Source: Nitrosovibrio sp. Nv4 (GTDB lineage Bacteria > Pseudomonadota > Gammaproteobacteria > Burkholderiales > Nitrosomonadaceae). Taken from it: a DNA stretch of 64,000 nucleotides. How positions within the stretch are numbered: the first letter of the stretch is position 1; every line of letters starts with the position of its first letter. The stretch is taken from the NCBI RefSeq assembly GCF_900215485.1, contig NZ_OCMZ01000002.1:1-64000 (forward strand), in the 5' to 3' direction. The notes below the pieces were generated by a model. It did no database searches. It had not been told where the DNA came from and saw only the letters and a program-made list of their open reading frames with translations. Below, one piece after another: positions 17,000-27,275 of this stretch. The translations under genes and the position numbers were made by a program.

Positions 17000-19900
17000 A
17001 TGACAAGTTTACAATTGGCGCCCCATCCCGTATCAGCAACCGCTACGCCTTCTCCCATCCTTGGATTCGGCATGGCTTTTGCGGATCTGTATCGCCGCGA
17101 AGGGCTCGTGAGACTGGATCAGGCATTTCTTGAGTTTCTGGGGGAAGGAGAACCCGTACTGCGCGCCAGCCTGGATCATGCCCGTGCCTATCCCGATAGC
17201 CTGGATCGCAAAGCAGAAGCCGCGCTACTGATTGAAGTTGCCCCGTGGATGGAAGATTTCATCGCCCGTTTGTTCGGTATAGAGGAAGAGGTCGGCGTCC
17301 TTGCTGCCCGCCATCACCGGCTTGCCCCGCTTTATTCCTGCAAAAGACAGTTTGTGCAACGTCGCGCGATGAGCAAGGTAAGCGAGGCAGAGGCGGTGGC
17401 AGTGGATGGGATTGCGCTGGAAGAAAAATTGGCGGTCGAATTCGAAGCGCCTTTCTCCGAGCTGACTTTTGCAACCAAAATCTCGCAGTGGTTAGTGAAC
17501 GAGGATGAAAACGAAGAACGGGTCAAGGCGGCATTGCTTTACGCGGCCTGGGCGCTCAAGACTCCTGAGGGGAAAGAACGTAACAGGGACGGCATATTGT
17601 TCAAGGTCCCCGCCAAGCTCGATTTCCTGAAGCTCTTGTCGACGGATACCGACAATGTGGCGGGCTATACCATTCACAGTCTTCACCATATACGCCGTCG
17701 GGAGGGTTTCGCCCTCACCGATCCGGGAACCGATCTGACAGGCGCCCTGGATGAGGCGAACTACTGCATCTGGTGTCATGAGCAAGGAAAAGATTCATGC
17801 TCGAAAGGATTGAAGGAAAAACCGAAGACGCCGGAAGAAGTCCCGTCTTTCAAAAAAAGCCAGCTTGGCGTCCTGCTGACGGGGTGTCCGCTCGAAGAGC
17901 GCATCTCCGAATTCCACAAACTGAAGACTCAAGGCGTTGCTATCGGTAGCCTGGCCATGATTGTGATCGACAATCCCATGTGCGCTGGCACCGGCCATCG
18001 GATTTGCAACGATTGCATGAAGTCCTGCATTTACCAGAAACAGGAACCGGTCGATATCCCTCAGGCTGAAACGCGCACCCTCAAGGACATATTGGAGCTG
18101 CCCTGGGGTTTCGAAATTTACAGCCTTCTTACCCGATGGAATCCGCTTGATCTGCGCCGGCCTGTACCGAAGGCACCGACGGGCCGGAAAGTGCTGGTAG
18201 TGGGAATGGGCCCGGCCGGCTATACCCTGGCGCATCATTTAATGAACGACGGCCATGCGGTGGTTGGCATCGACGGTCTCAAGATCGAGCCGTTGGCGCC
18301 CGAGATTGCAGGGGTGAATCAACAGGGAGAACATGTTCCGTTCAAGGCCATCCGCGATGCCGATGAACTTGCCGAGAATCTGGATGAGCGTATGCCCGGT
18401 GGATTTGGTGGTGTTGCGGAATACGGCATCACGGTGCGCTGGAACAAAAATTTTCTCAAGCTGATCCGGCTACTCCTGGAGCGGCGAGAAGAGTTTGCAC
18501 TTTTCGGCGGAGTCCGTTTTGGCGGAACGCTTACCGCCGATGACGCTTTCGCGCTGGGATTCGATCATGTGGCGCTTGCCGCGGGCGCCGGACGTCCCAC
18601 TGTACTGGATCTGCCCAATGGTCTGGCGCGAGGGGTTCGCGCCGCATCCGATTTCCTCATGGCGCTGCAGTTATCCGGCGCAGCCCAGACCAACTCTGTC
18701 GCCAATATGCAGCTGCGCCTGCCAGTAGTGGTAATCGGCGGAGGTTTGACAGCTATCGATACGGCAACTGAAGCACTTGCTTATTATCCTGTGCAAGTGG
18801 ACAAATTTCTTCGCCGTTACGAAATTTTGACAGCGGTGCAGGGCGAAGCGGCTATCCGTGGAGCATGGGATGAGGAAGAGCGGGAAATTGCCGAGGAGTT
18901 TCTCAGTCATGCCCGCGCCATCCGTGCAGAGCGCAAGGAAGCGGAGCGGGAAGGGCGGGCGCCACATATCCTGGAATTGCTGCAGTCATGGGGAGGCGCC
19001 ACTATCGCTTATCGGAAACGGCTCATCGACAGTCCTTCCTACACGCTCAATCACGAAGAAGTCGAAAAGGCATTGGAAGAAGGTATCCGGTTCGCCGAGG
19101 GTCTTACGCCGATGCGGGTGGACACTGACAAGTGGGAACACGCAAAGGCTGTGCAGTTCGCGGTACAGGTTCTGGACGAAACGGGATCGTGGCAAAAAAC
19201 GGGGCAAGCCGTATTGCCTGCCCGTGCTGTTCTGGTTGCGGCGGGAACCCAGCCCAATACGGTGCTTGCCAGAGAAGACGATAAGCACTTCAAGCTGCAC
19301 GGCCGTTACTTTGCGGCTTGCGATGAAAATGGCGATCCAGCCAATCCACCGCGCGCGAATCCCAAGCCTGAAACCCCTAACGTACTGCTGAGTCGCAACG
19401 ACGATGGACGATTCATCAGCTTTTTCGGTGATCTGCATCCGTCCTATTCCGGAAATGTCGTAAAAGCAATGTCCAGCGCAAAACAGGGTTATCCGGTGGT
19501 AAGCCGGGTGCTTGAACGCATGGCGCCGGCATCCACCAAACCAGCGTGGTTGTTTTTCGCAGAAATGAATGGACAACTGCGCGCCACAGTACATAAGGTC
19601 GAGCGGCTTACTCCCAACATCATAGAGGTAGTGGTACATGCGCCGATGGCGGTGGAACGCTTCCATCCCGGCCAGTTCTATCGCTTCCAGAACTTTGCGA
19701 CGCTCGCAACCACCGCGGGCGACACAAAATTGGCGATGGAGGGTATCGCACTAACGGGAGCCTCAGTGGATGTGCCGCGGGGACTGGTATCGCTGATTGC
19801 ACTGGAAATGGGGGGATCAGCGGATTTATGCGCCAGGCTCAATCCTGGTGATCCAGTAGTGTTGATGGGTCCCACCGGTACGCCCACCGAAATCCTGCCG

Positions 19901-20551
19901 GATGAAACCGTCGTGCTGGTAGGCGGGGGACTCGGGAATGCGGTGTTATTTTCGATAGGTGCGGCAGCACGAGCCGCCGGGTCAAAAATCTTGTATTTTG
20001 CCGGTTACAAGAAACTGATCGATCGCTACAAGGTTGCGGAAATCGAAGCCGCGGCGGACGTGGTGGTGTGGTGCTGCGATGAGGCTCCCGGTTTCAAACC
20101 CTCGCGGCCCGGTGACCTCAGCTACGTGGGAAATATCGTGGAGGCGATGGCCGCTTATGGCAGCGGTGCACTGGGTCCTCAGAAAATCCGATTGGCGGAA
20201 GCCGATCGTATCATTGCCATCGGCTCCGACAGAATGATGGCGGCGGTGGGCGCTGCCCGTCATGCCAAACTTCAACCTTATCTGAAAACAGATCATTTCG
20301 CGATTGGCTCCATCAATTCGCCCATGCAATGCATGATGAAAGAGATTTGCGCCCAGTGTCTGCAACCCCATAAGGACCCGGCAACGGGAGAGATTACTTA
20401 CGTGTTTTCATGCTTCAACCAGGATCAACCGCTTGATCAGGTTGATTTCGGCGGACTGGCTTCACGTTTACGCCAGAACAGCGTCCAGGAGAAGCTGACC
20501 ACTCGCTGGATTAGTCATTGCCTGAAAGAAACGAGTAAAGTCGGAGCCTGA
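17000..20551 (+). CDS. Fused flavo-iron-sulfur NAD(P)H oxidoreductase (Nfn-like)
   Basis: A 1183-residue cytoplasmic protein. Residues 1 to about 390 form an all-alpha-looking domain with two Cys clusters, CIWCHEQGKDSC (from about 256) and CAGTGHRICNDCMKSC (from about 328). From about 395 there is a GltD/NfnB-like pyridine-nucleotide oxidoreductase, with FAD-binding VVGMGPAGYTLAHHL and a second dinucleotide motif VVIGGGLTAIDTATEA near 582. From about 860 to 1150 there is a PyrK/NfnA/SudB-like ferredoxin-reductase module, with FHPGQFYRFQ, VGGGLGNA and C-terminal cluster Cys (CMMKEICAQC, then FSCF). I infer NAD(P)H-linked electron transfer to or from a ferredoxin-like partner, perhaps bifurcating as in NfnAB. 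The neighbouring transhydrogenase supports pyridine-nucleotide balancing. The start is uncertain: the ATG at 17000 is the first plausible one and lacks a strong ribosome-binding site. Confidence 0.7.
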   Translation: MTSLQLAPHPVSATATPSPILGFGMAFADLYRREGLVRLDQAFLEFLGEGEPVLRASLDHARAYPDSLDRKAEAALLIEVAPWMEDFIARLFGIEEEVGVLAARHHRLAPLYSCKRQFVQRRAMSKVSEAEAVAVDGIALEEKLAVEFEAPFSELTFATKISQWLVNEDENEERVKAALLYAAWALKTPEGKERNRDGILFKVPAKLDFLKLLSTDTDNVAGYTIHSLHHIRRREGFALTDPGTDLTGALDEANYCIWCHEQGKDSCSKGLKEKPKTPEEVPSFKKSQLGVLLTGCPLEERISEFHKLKTQGVAIGSLAMIVIDNPMCAGTGHRICNDCMKSCIYQKQEPVDIPQAETRTLKDILELPWGFEIYSLLTRWNPLDLRRPVPKAPTGRKVLVVGMGPAGYTLAHHLMNDGHAVVGIDGLKIEPLAPEIAGVNQQGEHVPFKAIRDADELAENLDERMPGGFGGVAEYGITVRWNKNFLKLIRLLLERREEFALFGGVRFGGTLTADDAFALGFDHVALAAGAGRPTVLDLPNGLARGVRAASDFLMALQLSGAAQTNSVANMQLRLPVVVIGGGLTAIDTATEALAYYPVQVDKFLRRYEILTAVQGEAAIRGAWDEEEREIAEEFLSHARAIRAERKEAEREGRAPHILELLQSWGGATIAYRKRLIDSPSYTLNHEEVEKALEEGIRFAEGLTPMRVDTDKWEHAKAVQFAVQVLDETGSWQKTGQAVLPARAVLVAAGTQPNTVLAREDDKHFKLHGRYFAACDENGDPANPPRANPKPETPNVLLSRNDDGRFISFFGDLHPSYSGNVVKAMSSAKQGYPVVSRVLERMAPASTKPAWLFFAEMNGQLRATVHKVERLTPNIIEVVVHAPMAVERFHPGQFYRFQNFATLATTAGDTKLAMEGIALTGASVDVPRGLVSLIALEMGGSADLCARLNPGDPVVLMGPTGTPTEILPDETVVLVGGGLGNAVLFSIGAAARAAGSKILYFAGYKKLIDRYKVAEIEAAADVVVWCCDEAPGFKPSRPGDLSYVGNIVEAMAAYGSGALGPQKIRLAEADRIIAIGSDRMMAAVGAARHAKLQPYLKTDHFAIGSINSPMQCMMKEICAQCLQPHKDPATGEITYVFSCFNQDQPLDQVDFGGLASRLRQNSVQEKLTTRWISHCLKETSKVGA

Positions 20552-20737
20552 TTTGAATAAAGTCAGGTGTAACTTGCCAGGGATCAGGCTGTTTTCATCA
20601 ATCGGGCAATGCATCATGGTCAGGTTCATTTATAATCCGGGCTTCGTGATGAACAGGCCATCACAGGGGTAGTGTCGGCTGATTTTCGCCGGTTTGCCGG
20701 AAAAATAACCATATTGGAAACATAAGGGGGAATACCA

Positions 20738-21865
20738 ATGCACATAGGGGTACCCGCAGAGATCCGCGGGGGAGAGACCCGGGTTGCGGCCACGCCGGAA
20801 ACGGTGAAGAAATTTACCGCCAACGGTTTGAATGTTGTTCTGATACAGTCCGGCGCGGGCGCCGGTGCGAGCATACCGGATGAGGCATACCAGGCTGCCG
20901 GGGCCAGCATCGTGGCGAACGCGGCAGAGCTGTATGGTCAATCTCAAATCGTGCTGAAGGTACGTGGTCCGGAATCAGGCGAACTGGCGCTGATGCGCAA
21001 GGACGCCGTATTACTGGGATTACTTTCTCCGCATCAGGCGGAAGGCATAGAAGCGCTCGCGCGTCATGGCATTACTGCCTTCTCGATGGAAAAACTGCCG
21101 CGAATTTCTCGTGCCCAGAGTATGGACGTGCTGTCTTCCCAGGCAAACATCGCCGGTTACAAGGCAGTGCTGATGGCCGCCAACGTCTATCAGAAATTCT
21201 TCCCCATGCTCATGACCGCCGCTGGCACAGTAAAGGCGGCAAGAGTGCTGATTCTGGGTGCGGGAGTGGCCGGCTTGCAGGCGATCGCTACGGCTAAGCG
21301 GTTGGGCGCGGTGATCGAGGCATTCGATGTGCGTCCAGTCGCAAAAGAACAGGTGGAGAGTCTCGGGGCCAAGTTCGTCGAGGTTCCGCTGAGCGAAGAA
21401 GAAAAGGCGCAGGCGGAGACAGCCGGCGGTTATGCGCGGGAAATGTCGGATGATTACAAGCGCCGTCAGGGGGAGCTGGTGCATCAACGCGCCGCCGCCG
21501 CCGATATCATCATTACCACGGCACTGATTCCCGGCCGGCCGGCGCCGGTTCTGATCAAGGAAGAAACCGTTCAGGCCATGAAGCCCGGATCGGTCATCGT
21601 TGACATGGCGGTAGAGGCGGGTGGCAACTGCCCCTTGTCGGAACTGGACAAGATCGTAGTGAAGCACGGCGTCCATCTTATCGGTATTGCCAATCTGCCG
21701 GGGCTGGTGGCGGCTGACTCCAGCGCCCTGTACGCTCGTAATTTAATGAATTTCCTCAACCTGATGCTAGATGCGAAGAGCGGCGAATTCAAGGTGAACC
21801 GTGAAGACGAAATCATCGCCGGGACGCTGGTCTGCGCAGACGGGGAAATTATCAGGAAAGCTTGA
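20738..21865 (+). CDS. pntA: NAD(P) transhydrogenase subunit alpha part 1
   Basis: A 375-residue soluble NAD(H)-binding subunit (PntAA). It resembles alanine dehydrogenase, as known for the family, with GVPAEIRGGETRVAATPE at the N-terminus, GAGVAGLQAIATAKRLGA as the dinucleotide fold, and RQGELVHQRAAAADI as the mobile-loop region. GGGGGA precedes the ATG by about 7 bp. The split into PntAA, PntAB and PntB is the usual three-gene form. With the other two genes it couples hydride transfer from NADH to NADP+ to proton entry. Confidence 0.95.
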   Translation: MHIGVPAEIRGGETRVAATPETVKKFTANGLNVVLIQSGAGAGASIPDEAYQAAGASIVANAAELYGQSQIVLKVRGPESGELALMRKDAVLLGLLSPHQAEGIEALARHGITAFSMEKLPRISRAQSMDVLSSQANIAGYKAVLMAANVYQKFFPMLMTAAGTVKAARVLILGAGVAGLQAIATAKRLGAVIEAFDVRPVAKEQVESLGAKFVEVPLSEEEKAQAETAGGYAREMSDDYKRRQGELVHQRAAAADIIITTALIPGRPAPVLIKEETVQAMKPGSVIVDMAVEAGGNCPLSELDKIVVKHGVHLIGIANLPGLVAADSSALYARNLMNFLNLMLDAKSGEFKVNREDEIIAGTLVCADGEIIRKA

Positions 21866-21979
21866 AAAATCACGGGTAAACGCCAAAAACGGAGAAGCAG
21901 AGGATGTTTCTTCATGCTACGTTACTGCTGATAGCTCAAGATTCGTAGAATAGATAAACAAGGATTAGAAGGAGCAATC

Positions 21980-22285
21980 ATGATTGGTGAAATTGACCCA
22001 ACCATCATTAATCTCACTGTGTTCGTGCTGGCAGTGTTTGTCGGCTATCACGTAGTGTGGAATGTGACGCCGGCCTTGCATACGCCGCTGATGTCGGTAA
22101 CCAATGCAATTTCCGGCATCATTCTGGTGGGTGCCATGCTGGCCGCCGGGCCGGCCGAAACAGACTGGGGCGTATGGCTGGGGGCGGTAGCGGTGACGCT
22201 GGCCGCGGTCAACGTCTTCGGCGGGTTTCTTGTCACTCAGCGGATGCTGGAAATGTTCAGAAAAAAAGATAAAAAAGGAAGCTAG
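21980..22285 (+). CDS. pntAB: NAD(P) transhydrogenase subunit alpha part 2
   Basis: A 101-residue membrane subunit with three predicted hydrophobic helices (about 10-25, 33-55 and 62-85) and a Lys-rich C-terminus. The [19 protein letters not shown] segment is diagnostic for this part of the proton channel. An AGAAGGAGC ribosome-binding site lies 6-8 bp upstream. It sits between pntAA and pntB, 3 bp before the latter. Confidence 0.95.
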   Translation: MIGEIDPTIINLTVFVLAVFVGYHVVWNVTPALHTPLMSVTNAISGIILVGAMLAAGPAETDWGVWLGAVAVTLAAVNVFGGFLVTQRMLEMFRKKDKKGS

Positions 22286-22288
22286 TAA

Positions 22289-23668
22289 ATGTCGGCAAAT
22301 TTGGTCGCACTTGCGTATCTTATCGCATCGGTTTTCTTCATTCTGGCGCTAAAAGGCTTAAGCTCGCCGGTAGCTGCTCGTCGCGGTAATTTGTTTGGCA
22401 TGGTGGGGATGGCAATCGCCGTTGTCACGACGCTTACCGTTACCAAGAACTGGGCGCTGATAGTCGGGTGTATCGCCCTGGGAGGCGCGATAGGCGCTGT
22501 TGTTGCGCGGCGTGTGCAAATGACGGCGATGCCCGAGCTGGTTGCGTTCATGCACTCGCTGGTGGGTTTGGCGGCGGTCTTTATCGCAATCGCTGCCGTC
22601 AATAATCCCGCTTCATTCGGCCTGCCTGTACAGCTGGCGATGGGTAGCAAGCTGGAGCTGTTCCTCGGCACGTTCATCGGCGCCATGACCTGGTCGGGCT
22701 CCGTGATCGCGTTCCTGAAGTTGTCTGGCCGCATGAGCGGTGCGCCCATTACCTTCGGCGGGCAGCATATGGTCAATCTTGTTCTGGCGATCGTGATGGT
22801 AGGATTCGGCCTGTGGTTCTTCTTCAGCGAGACCACCAACTGGACAGCTTTTGCCACGATGACCGCGATTGCCTTCGTTCTGGGTTTTCTCATTATCATC
22901 CCGATCGGCGGCGCGGACATGCCGGTGGTCATTTCCATGCTCAACTCATATTCCGGGTGGGCGGCGGCGGGAATAGGATTTTCTCTCGGGAATCCCATGC
23001 TCATCATCGCCGGTTCACTGGTGGGCAGTTCCGGCGCCATTCTCTCTTACATCATGTGCAAGGCCATGAATCGTCCGTTTCTTTCGGTCATACTTGGTGG
23101 CTTCGGGGGTGAGACGGGAACCGCGGCGGCAAGTGATGGAACGCAGAAAACTTATCGCAGCGGCAGTGCGGAGGATGCATCATTCATGATGGGTAATGCC
23201 GACAGCGTGATCATCGTGCCGGGTTACGGCCTGGCGGTGGCGCGAGCGCAGCATTCAGTCAAGGAACTCGCGGAAAAGCTTCACGAAAAAGGCGTGAATG
23301 TGCGTTTCGCGATTCATCCGGTTGCGGGACGCATGCCGGGACACATGAACGTATTGCTGGCGGAAGCAGAGATACCTTACGAGCAAGTGCTGGAGATGGA
23401 TGAGATCAACAGCGATTTCTCCAATACCGATGTGGTGTTGGTGCTGGGCGCGAACGACGTGGTAAACCCTGCGGCCAATGTTCCGGGGAGCCCGATATAT
23501 GGCATGCCCATTCTGGACGCCCACAAGGCGCGTACGGTGATGGTGGTCAAACGCAGCATGGCGGCAGGGTATGCGGGTCTCGACAATGACCTGTTCTACA
23601 TGGACAAGACCATGATGGTTTTTGGCGACGCCAAGAAAGTTGTAGAAGACATGGTCAAGGCGTTATAA
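22289..23668 (+). CDS. pntB: NAD(P) transhydrogenase subunit beta
   Basis: A 459-residue PntB. About nine membrane helices (residues 5-260) are followed by the NADP(H)-binding domain, with VIIVPGYGLAVARAQH near 310, HPVAGRMPGHMNVLLAEA near 335 and GANDVVNPAA near 390. These are the classical dIII motifs. It completes the proton-translocating transhydrogenase that supplies NADPH. It starts 3 bp after pntAB with AAGGAAG upstream. Confidence 0.97.
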   Translation: MSANLVALAYLIASVFFILALKGLSSPVAARRGNLFGMVGMAIAVVTTLTVTKNWALIVGCIALGGAIGAVVARRVQMTAMPELVAFMHSLVGLAAVFIAIAAVNNPASFGLPVQLAMGSKLELFLGTFIGAMTWSGSVIAFLKLSGRMSGAPITFGGQHMVNLVLAIVMVGFGLWFFFSETTNWTAFATMTAIAFVLGFLIIIPIGGADMPVVISMLNSYSGWAAAGIGFSLGNPMLIIAGSLVGSSGAILSYIMCKAMNRPFLSVILGGFGGETGTAAASDGTQKTYRSGSAEDASFMMGNADSVIIVPGYGLAVARAQHSVKELAEKLHEKGVNVRFAIHPVAGRMPGHMNVLLAEAEIPYEQVLEMDEINSDFSNTDVVLVLGANDVVNPAANVPGSPIYGMPILDAHKARTVMVVKRSMAAGYAGLDNDLFYMDKTMMVFGDAKKVVEDMVKAL

Positions 23669-23998
23669 CCCATTTCGCATAAGAAAACAGTTAACTACCC
23701 AGCGTTTAACCCAAAAATAGATTGCGATATTCATATAAACAGTAAACGTGAAGGCTTAAAAAGCCAAAAGTTTAGCGGCTGAATGTACTGGCTCCACTTG
23801 ATCTGATAGAGGAGCGTTTCCGCCTGACCTGCGGGGATAAGGCCGTACTGGCTACGGCCGCGCAACATTAAACTGGCCCATCGTTGCAGCAAGTACTCCC
23901 GAAGTTTATTTCCAGCCGCTTGATACATGGATGATTATGCTGGAACAAACCGTTACAAAAATCCGGAGCATCAATAGGAATAATAGGAGACGCGCGCG
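23669..23998. other. 330-bp intergenic region, no gene supported
   Basis: It holds a short GGCTT-aaa-AAGCC hairpin at about 23754-23766 just downstream of pntB, which may end transcription weakly. The second half (about 23770-23925) reads openly on the minus strand for 65 codons but has no ribosome-binding site and no recognised motif. It could be a decayed gene. The last 20 bp carry TAGGAGA, the ribosome-binding site of the next gene. Confidence 0.5.
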
Positions 23999-24751
23999 GT
24001 GAGCGCGATAAAAGGCTTTTCCGAGGAAACGTTTACGGCAGACGATCGTACGTTTACGCTCTTCAGGAAAGGAGAAGGGCCTGGCGTTATTCTCCTGCAC
24101 GAGTTGCCAGGTCTTACTCAGGAAACTGTCGAATTTGCAGAGTGGATTGCCGATCGCGGTTTTCACGTTGTCATGCCGCTCCTGTTCGGCAGGCCGCTTC
24201 AGAATCCCATACTCGGTCTCCTGAAGGCGCCATTCGTCTGCATTCGAAAGGAATTCAACATTCTTGCGGCGGGTAAATCCAGCGCCATCACGGTGCCGCT
24301 GCGGGCATTATGCGGAAAAGTGCATGCCGAGCGAGGCGGACCGGGCATAGGGGCCATAGGCATGTGCTATACCGGCGGCTTTGTTTTCGCGATGATGCTG
24401 GAAGCATCGCTTCTTGCGCCCGTAGCGGCGCAACCCAGTCTTCCATTATTTCAACCCGACGCGCTCGATGTCGAGCCGGAGGTACTGGCATTCGCCTCCA
24501 GTCGCGAAGACACGATGTCGTTACTCGGACTCCGCTTCAAGGACGATTTTCGTTGTCCTGCGGCACGTTTCCAGCGGCTGGAAAAATCGCTCCAGAACGC
24601 GGCAGGATCAGCGAGGCCGCGCTTTCGTTCCATAACCGTGCCCGGAAAAGCGCATTCAACCCTTACGCTCGATTATCAGACCGCTCTCGACCAGGGAATC
24701 GATACACGAGAGCTGGTGCTCCAGCACTTGCGCGCGCAGTTGCACGATTGA
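23999..24751 (+). CDS. Dienelactone hydrolase family protein
   Basis: A 250-residue alpha/beta hydrolase of the dienelactone hydrolase family. VILLHELPGL marks the oxyanion region near residue 32, GMCYTGGF near 123 supplies a Cys nucleophile typical of the family, and KAHSTLT near 218 carries the likely catalytic His. A GTG start at 23999 is supported by TAGGAGA 8-14 bp upstream. The substrate is unknown. Neighbours give no pathway clue. Confidence 0.85.
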   Translation: MSAIKGFSEETFTADDRTFTLFRKGEGPGVILLHELPGLTQETVEFAEWIADRGFHVVMPLLFGRPLQNPILGLLKAPFVCIRKEFNILAAGKSSAITVPLRALCGKVHAERGGPGIGAIGMCYTGGFVFAMMLEASLLAPVAAQPSLPLFQPDALDVEPEVLAFASSREDTMSLLGLRFKDDFRCPAARFQRLEKSLQNAAGSARPRFRSITVPGKAHSTLTLDYQTALDQGIDTRELVLQHLRAQLHD

Positions 24752-25010
24752 ACGGCCGGGTGTCCCGATGATAGTGTAAAAGGTTCAAGCGGAATGCTAA
24801 TTTTCCAGCGATTTTGCCATTGGGTTGTTATACTCAAGGCTGAATGATGGCGCAAAAGGACGGAGCTACCCGTGGAGGCAATCGCGGCGTGAACAGCAGG
24901 CTCCTGGTCGAATTCACCCCTGATTGAAGCGCGTGAGAGTATCCACGAACCTTGTAATTCGTGTCATTTTCGCGACAAGATAACGTTACTCGTCAATAGT
25001 CGGGAATAAT

Positions 25011-26135
25011 ATGCTGGTTGGATTACCCAAAGAAACCAAGGATCACGAAGACCGGGTCGGCATGACGCCCAGTACGGTCAAAGCCCTGACACGGCGTGGA
25101 CATCAGGTACTCGTGCAGAGCGGCGCCGGGGAGGGCAGCTTCCTTTCAGATGCAGAATATCGATCAGCCGGAGCAGTAATTGTCCCCCAGGCTGAAGACG
25201 CCTGGGCAGCTCAAATGGTGGTTAAAGTCAAAGAACCCACCCCGGCCGAATACCGTTACCTGCGCGAGGACATGATTCTTTTCACTTATCTTCATCTGGC
25301 TTCGGACATGTCTCTAACCGACGCTCTGCTGAAAAGCGGTGTCACAGCCATAGCGTACGAAACGGTCCAGACCGAAGATGGGAAATTACCCCTGTTAACG
25401 CCCATGAGCGAGGTTGCAGGCCGCATGGCTACTCAAATCGGCGCGACCTATCTGCAAAAAACGCACGGCGGCCGAGGTGTATTGATGGGTGGTGTTCCTG
25501 GTGTCCCATTCGCTAATGTCGCAATTCTTGGCGGCGGCATCGTCGGTACGAATGCCGCTCGTGTCGCTGTCGGATGCGGGGCCCAGGTTACTGTCCTGGA
25601 CGTGAGTCACGATCGCCTGAAATACCTGGATGACATTTATCGGGGGCAATTACAGACGCGCTTCAGCGATGAATACAACATCGAAGAGATAATCTACAAT
25701 GCCGACCTGGTAATCGGCGCGGTATTGATTCCCGGTGGGCGGGCCCCCTGGCTTGTGACAGCCGGGATGTTGCCCAATATGCGAAAGGGTTCGGTAATCG
25801 TCGATGTGGCAGTGGACCAGGGCGGATGTGTGGAAACAACGCGGCCTACGACTCACAGCAATCCAACCTATGAGCTGGATGGCGTGGTGCATTACTGTGT
25901 CGCCAACATGCCGAGCGCAGTCCCACGCACCAGTACCTTCGCACTTAACATCCAGACGGCCGTTTATACGTTGCAGTTGGCGGACGAAGGATTGGATGCC
26001 TTGCGAAAAAATCAGGCATTACAAAATGGTCTCAACACGCATCGCGGATCGGTGACCTATCCTGCTATCGCAGAGGAATTCGGTATGGAGTATATCGATC
26101 CGATGCAGGCATTAGCGCACGCTATCAACTACTAA
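25011..26135 (+). CDS. ald: Alanine dehydrogenase
   Basis: A 374-residue NAD-dependent alanine dehydrogenase that interconverts alanine with pyruvate and ammonium. It starts with [14 protein letters not shown], has [14 protein letters not shown] with substrate-side residues, and the dinucleotide fold [16 protein letters not shown] near 170. Length matches the family (about 370). In an ammonia-oxidising organism it could take part in ammonium assimilation or release, which is inference. The gene stands alone after a 259-bp gap. Confidence 0.95.
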   Translation: MLVGLPKETKDHEDRVGMTPSTVKALTRRGHQVLVQSGAGEGSFLSDAEYRSAGAVIVPQAEDAWAAQMVVKVKEPTPAEYRYLREDMILFTYLHLASDMSLTDALLKSGVTAIAYETVQTEDGKLPLLTPMSEVAGRMATQIGATYLQKTHGGRGVLMGGVPGVPFANVAILGGGIVGTNAARVAVGCGAQVTVLDVSHDRLKYLDDIYRGQLQTRFSDEYNIEEIIYNADLVIGAVLIPGGRAPWLVTAGMLPNMRKGSVIVDVAVDQGGCVETTRPTTHSNPTYELDGVVHYCVANMPSAVPRTSTFALNIQTAVYTLQLADEGLDALRKNQALQNGLNTHRGSVTYPAIAEEFGMEYIDPMQALAHAINY

Positions 26136-26158
26136 TCGATAATCAGGAGCCCGGAAAA

Positions 26159-27088
26159 ATGAAATTCACATATTCCACGTTTTCACAAGCATTGCTCGCC
26201 TCTTTGCTTGCCCCGTTGCTCGTTGCGAGCCAGCCCGCTTTAGCCAATGTCGATATCGTCTTTGATTATCGATATGACAGTTCCAGTTTTTTCAGCGGCG
26301 CAAATAGTCCCCGTCAGAACTTATTGAATGCAGCCGCCTCTGTATTCGAGACCCGTTTCCAGGACGATCTGACCGCAATCTCGTCATCGGGTTCTAACGG
26401 GTTTCACGCACGTCTTTATCAGCCGGACAACGGTAAGATCATTAACATTCCCAACTACAGTGTCGCCGCTGATCAGATTGTAGTTTTTGTCGGGGCCTAT
26501 AATATTCCTGGCAGTTTGGCAGTAGGTGGTCCGGGTGGGTTCTCCAGCAGTGGCTCCGCCGATTTCCTCGCCAATGCTTCCAGTAGAGGGCAGCCCGGAG
26601 CGCTTTTATCCACGCAGACGGATTTTGGTCCCTGGGGTGGCAGGATTTCTTTTAATAATACGTCCAACTGGTATTTCGACTCCGATATCAAGACAAATGA
26701 ATCTTTCTCAGGTCAGTATGATTTTTATTCGGTAGCTGTACATGAACTGGCTCATGTTCTGGGTTTCGCCAGCGCTCAATCTTTTACCAATCTAAGTTCC
26801 GGCGGCGTGTTTACCGGCTCCGCCGTTAATGACCTGCTTGGTTCGAATCCTTCCCTTGCCAGCGACGGACATTGGGTATCTGGACTCAGCTATGATGGAC
26901 AGGCAGCAGCGATGACCCCAGGCATTTCCGCTAACCAGCGCAAGCATTTTACGGAACTTGATTTTGCTGCAATGAAAGATATAGGGTGGGAAGTTTCTCC
27001 AATACCGGAGACGGAAATCTGGGCCATGATGCTTGCCGGGTTGGGACTGCTGGGCTGGCGCTTTCGCGCTTCTCAACGCAGAGGCTGA
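26159..27088 (+). CDS. PEP-CTERM zinc metalloprotease
   Basis: A 309-residue exported protein. The N-terminal signal peptide (about 1-30, cleavage after LALA-like PALA) leads to a catalytic domain with HELAHVLGF at about 198-206. This fits the HExxHxxGF zinc site of metzincin-like proteases. The C-terminus IPETEIWAMMLAGLGLLGWRFR is a PEP-CTERM-like sorting signal (variant PET), recognised by exosortase. It probably acts at the cell surface or in the extracellular matrix. AGGAGCCCGG precedes the ATG. It follows ald by 23 bp but is unlikely to be functionally linked. Confidence 0.85.
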   Translation: MKFTYSTFSQALLASLLAPLLVASQPALANVDIVFDYRYDSSSFFSGANSPRQNLLNAAASVFETRFQDDLTAISSSGSNGFHARLYQPDNGKIINIPNYSVAADQIVVFVGAYNIPGSLAVGGPGGFSSSGSADFLANASSRGQPGALLSTQTDFGPWGGRISFNNTSNWYFDSDIKTNESFSGQYDFYSVAVHELAHVLGFASAQSFTNLSSGGVFTGSAVNDLLGSNPSLASDGHWVSGLSYDGQAAAMTPGISANQRKHFTELDFAAMKDIGWEVSPIPETEIWAMMLAGLGLLGWRFRASQRRG

Positions 27089-27275
27089 GCATTTGGATTG
27101 GGATGCACCAATTATTTCATAACTGATCTGCTGATTATCAAAGTACCGTAAAACGCATCTTCCGACACCGTAATTGCATTCTCGTCAAATCAGGGCACTG
27201 CACGATCGGCGATAAACCCGTCAGGTCTTGGGCCGTGGTCAGCCCTCTGTACGCGGCAAACATGCGGCAAAACAC

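Noticed and set aside
23731-23928. 65-codon minus-strand frame after pntB
   Set aside because: No ribosome-binding site and no family recognised. It might be decayed sequence but cannot be supported as a gene.
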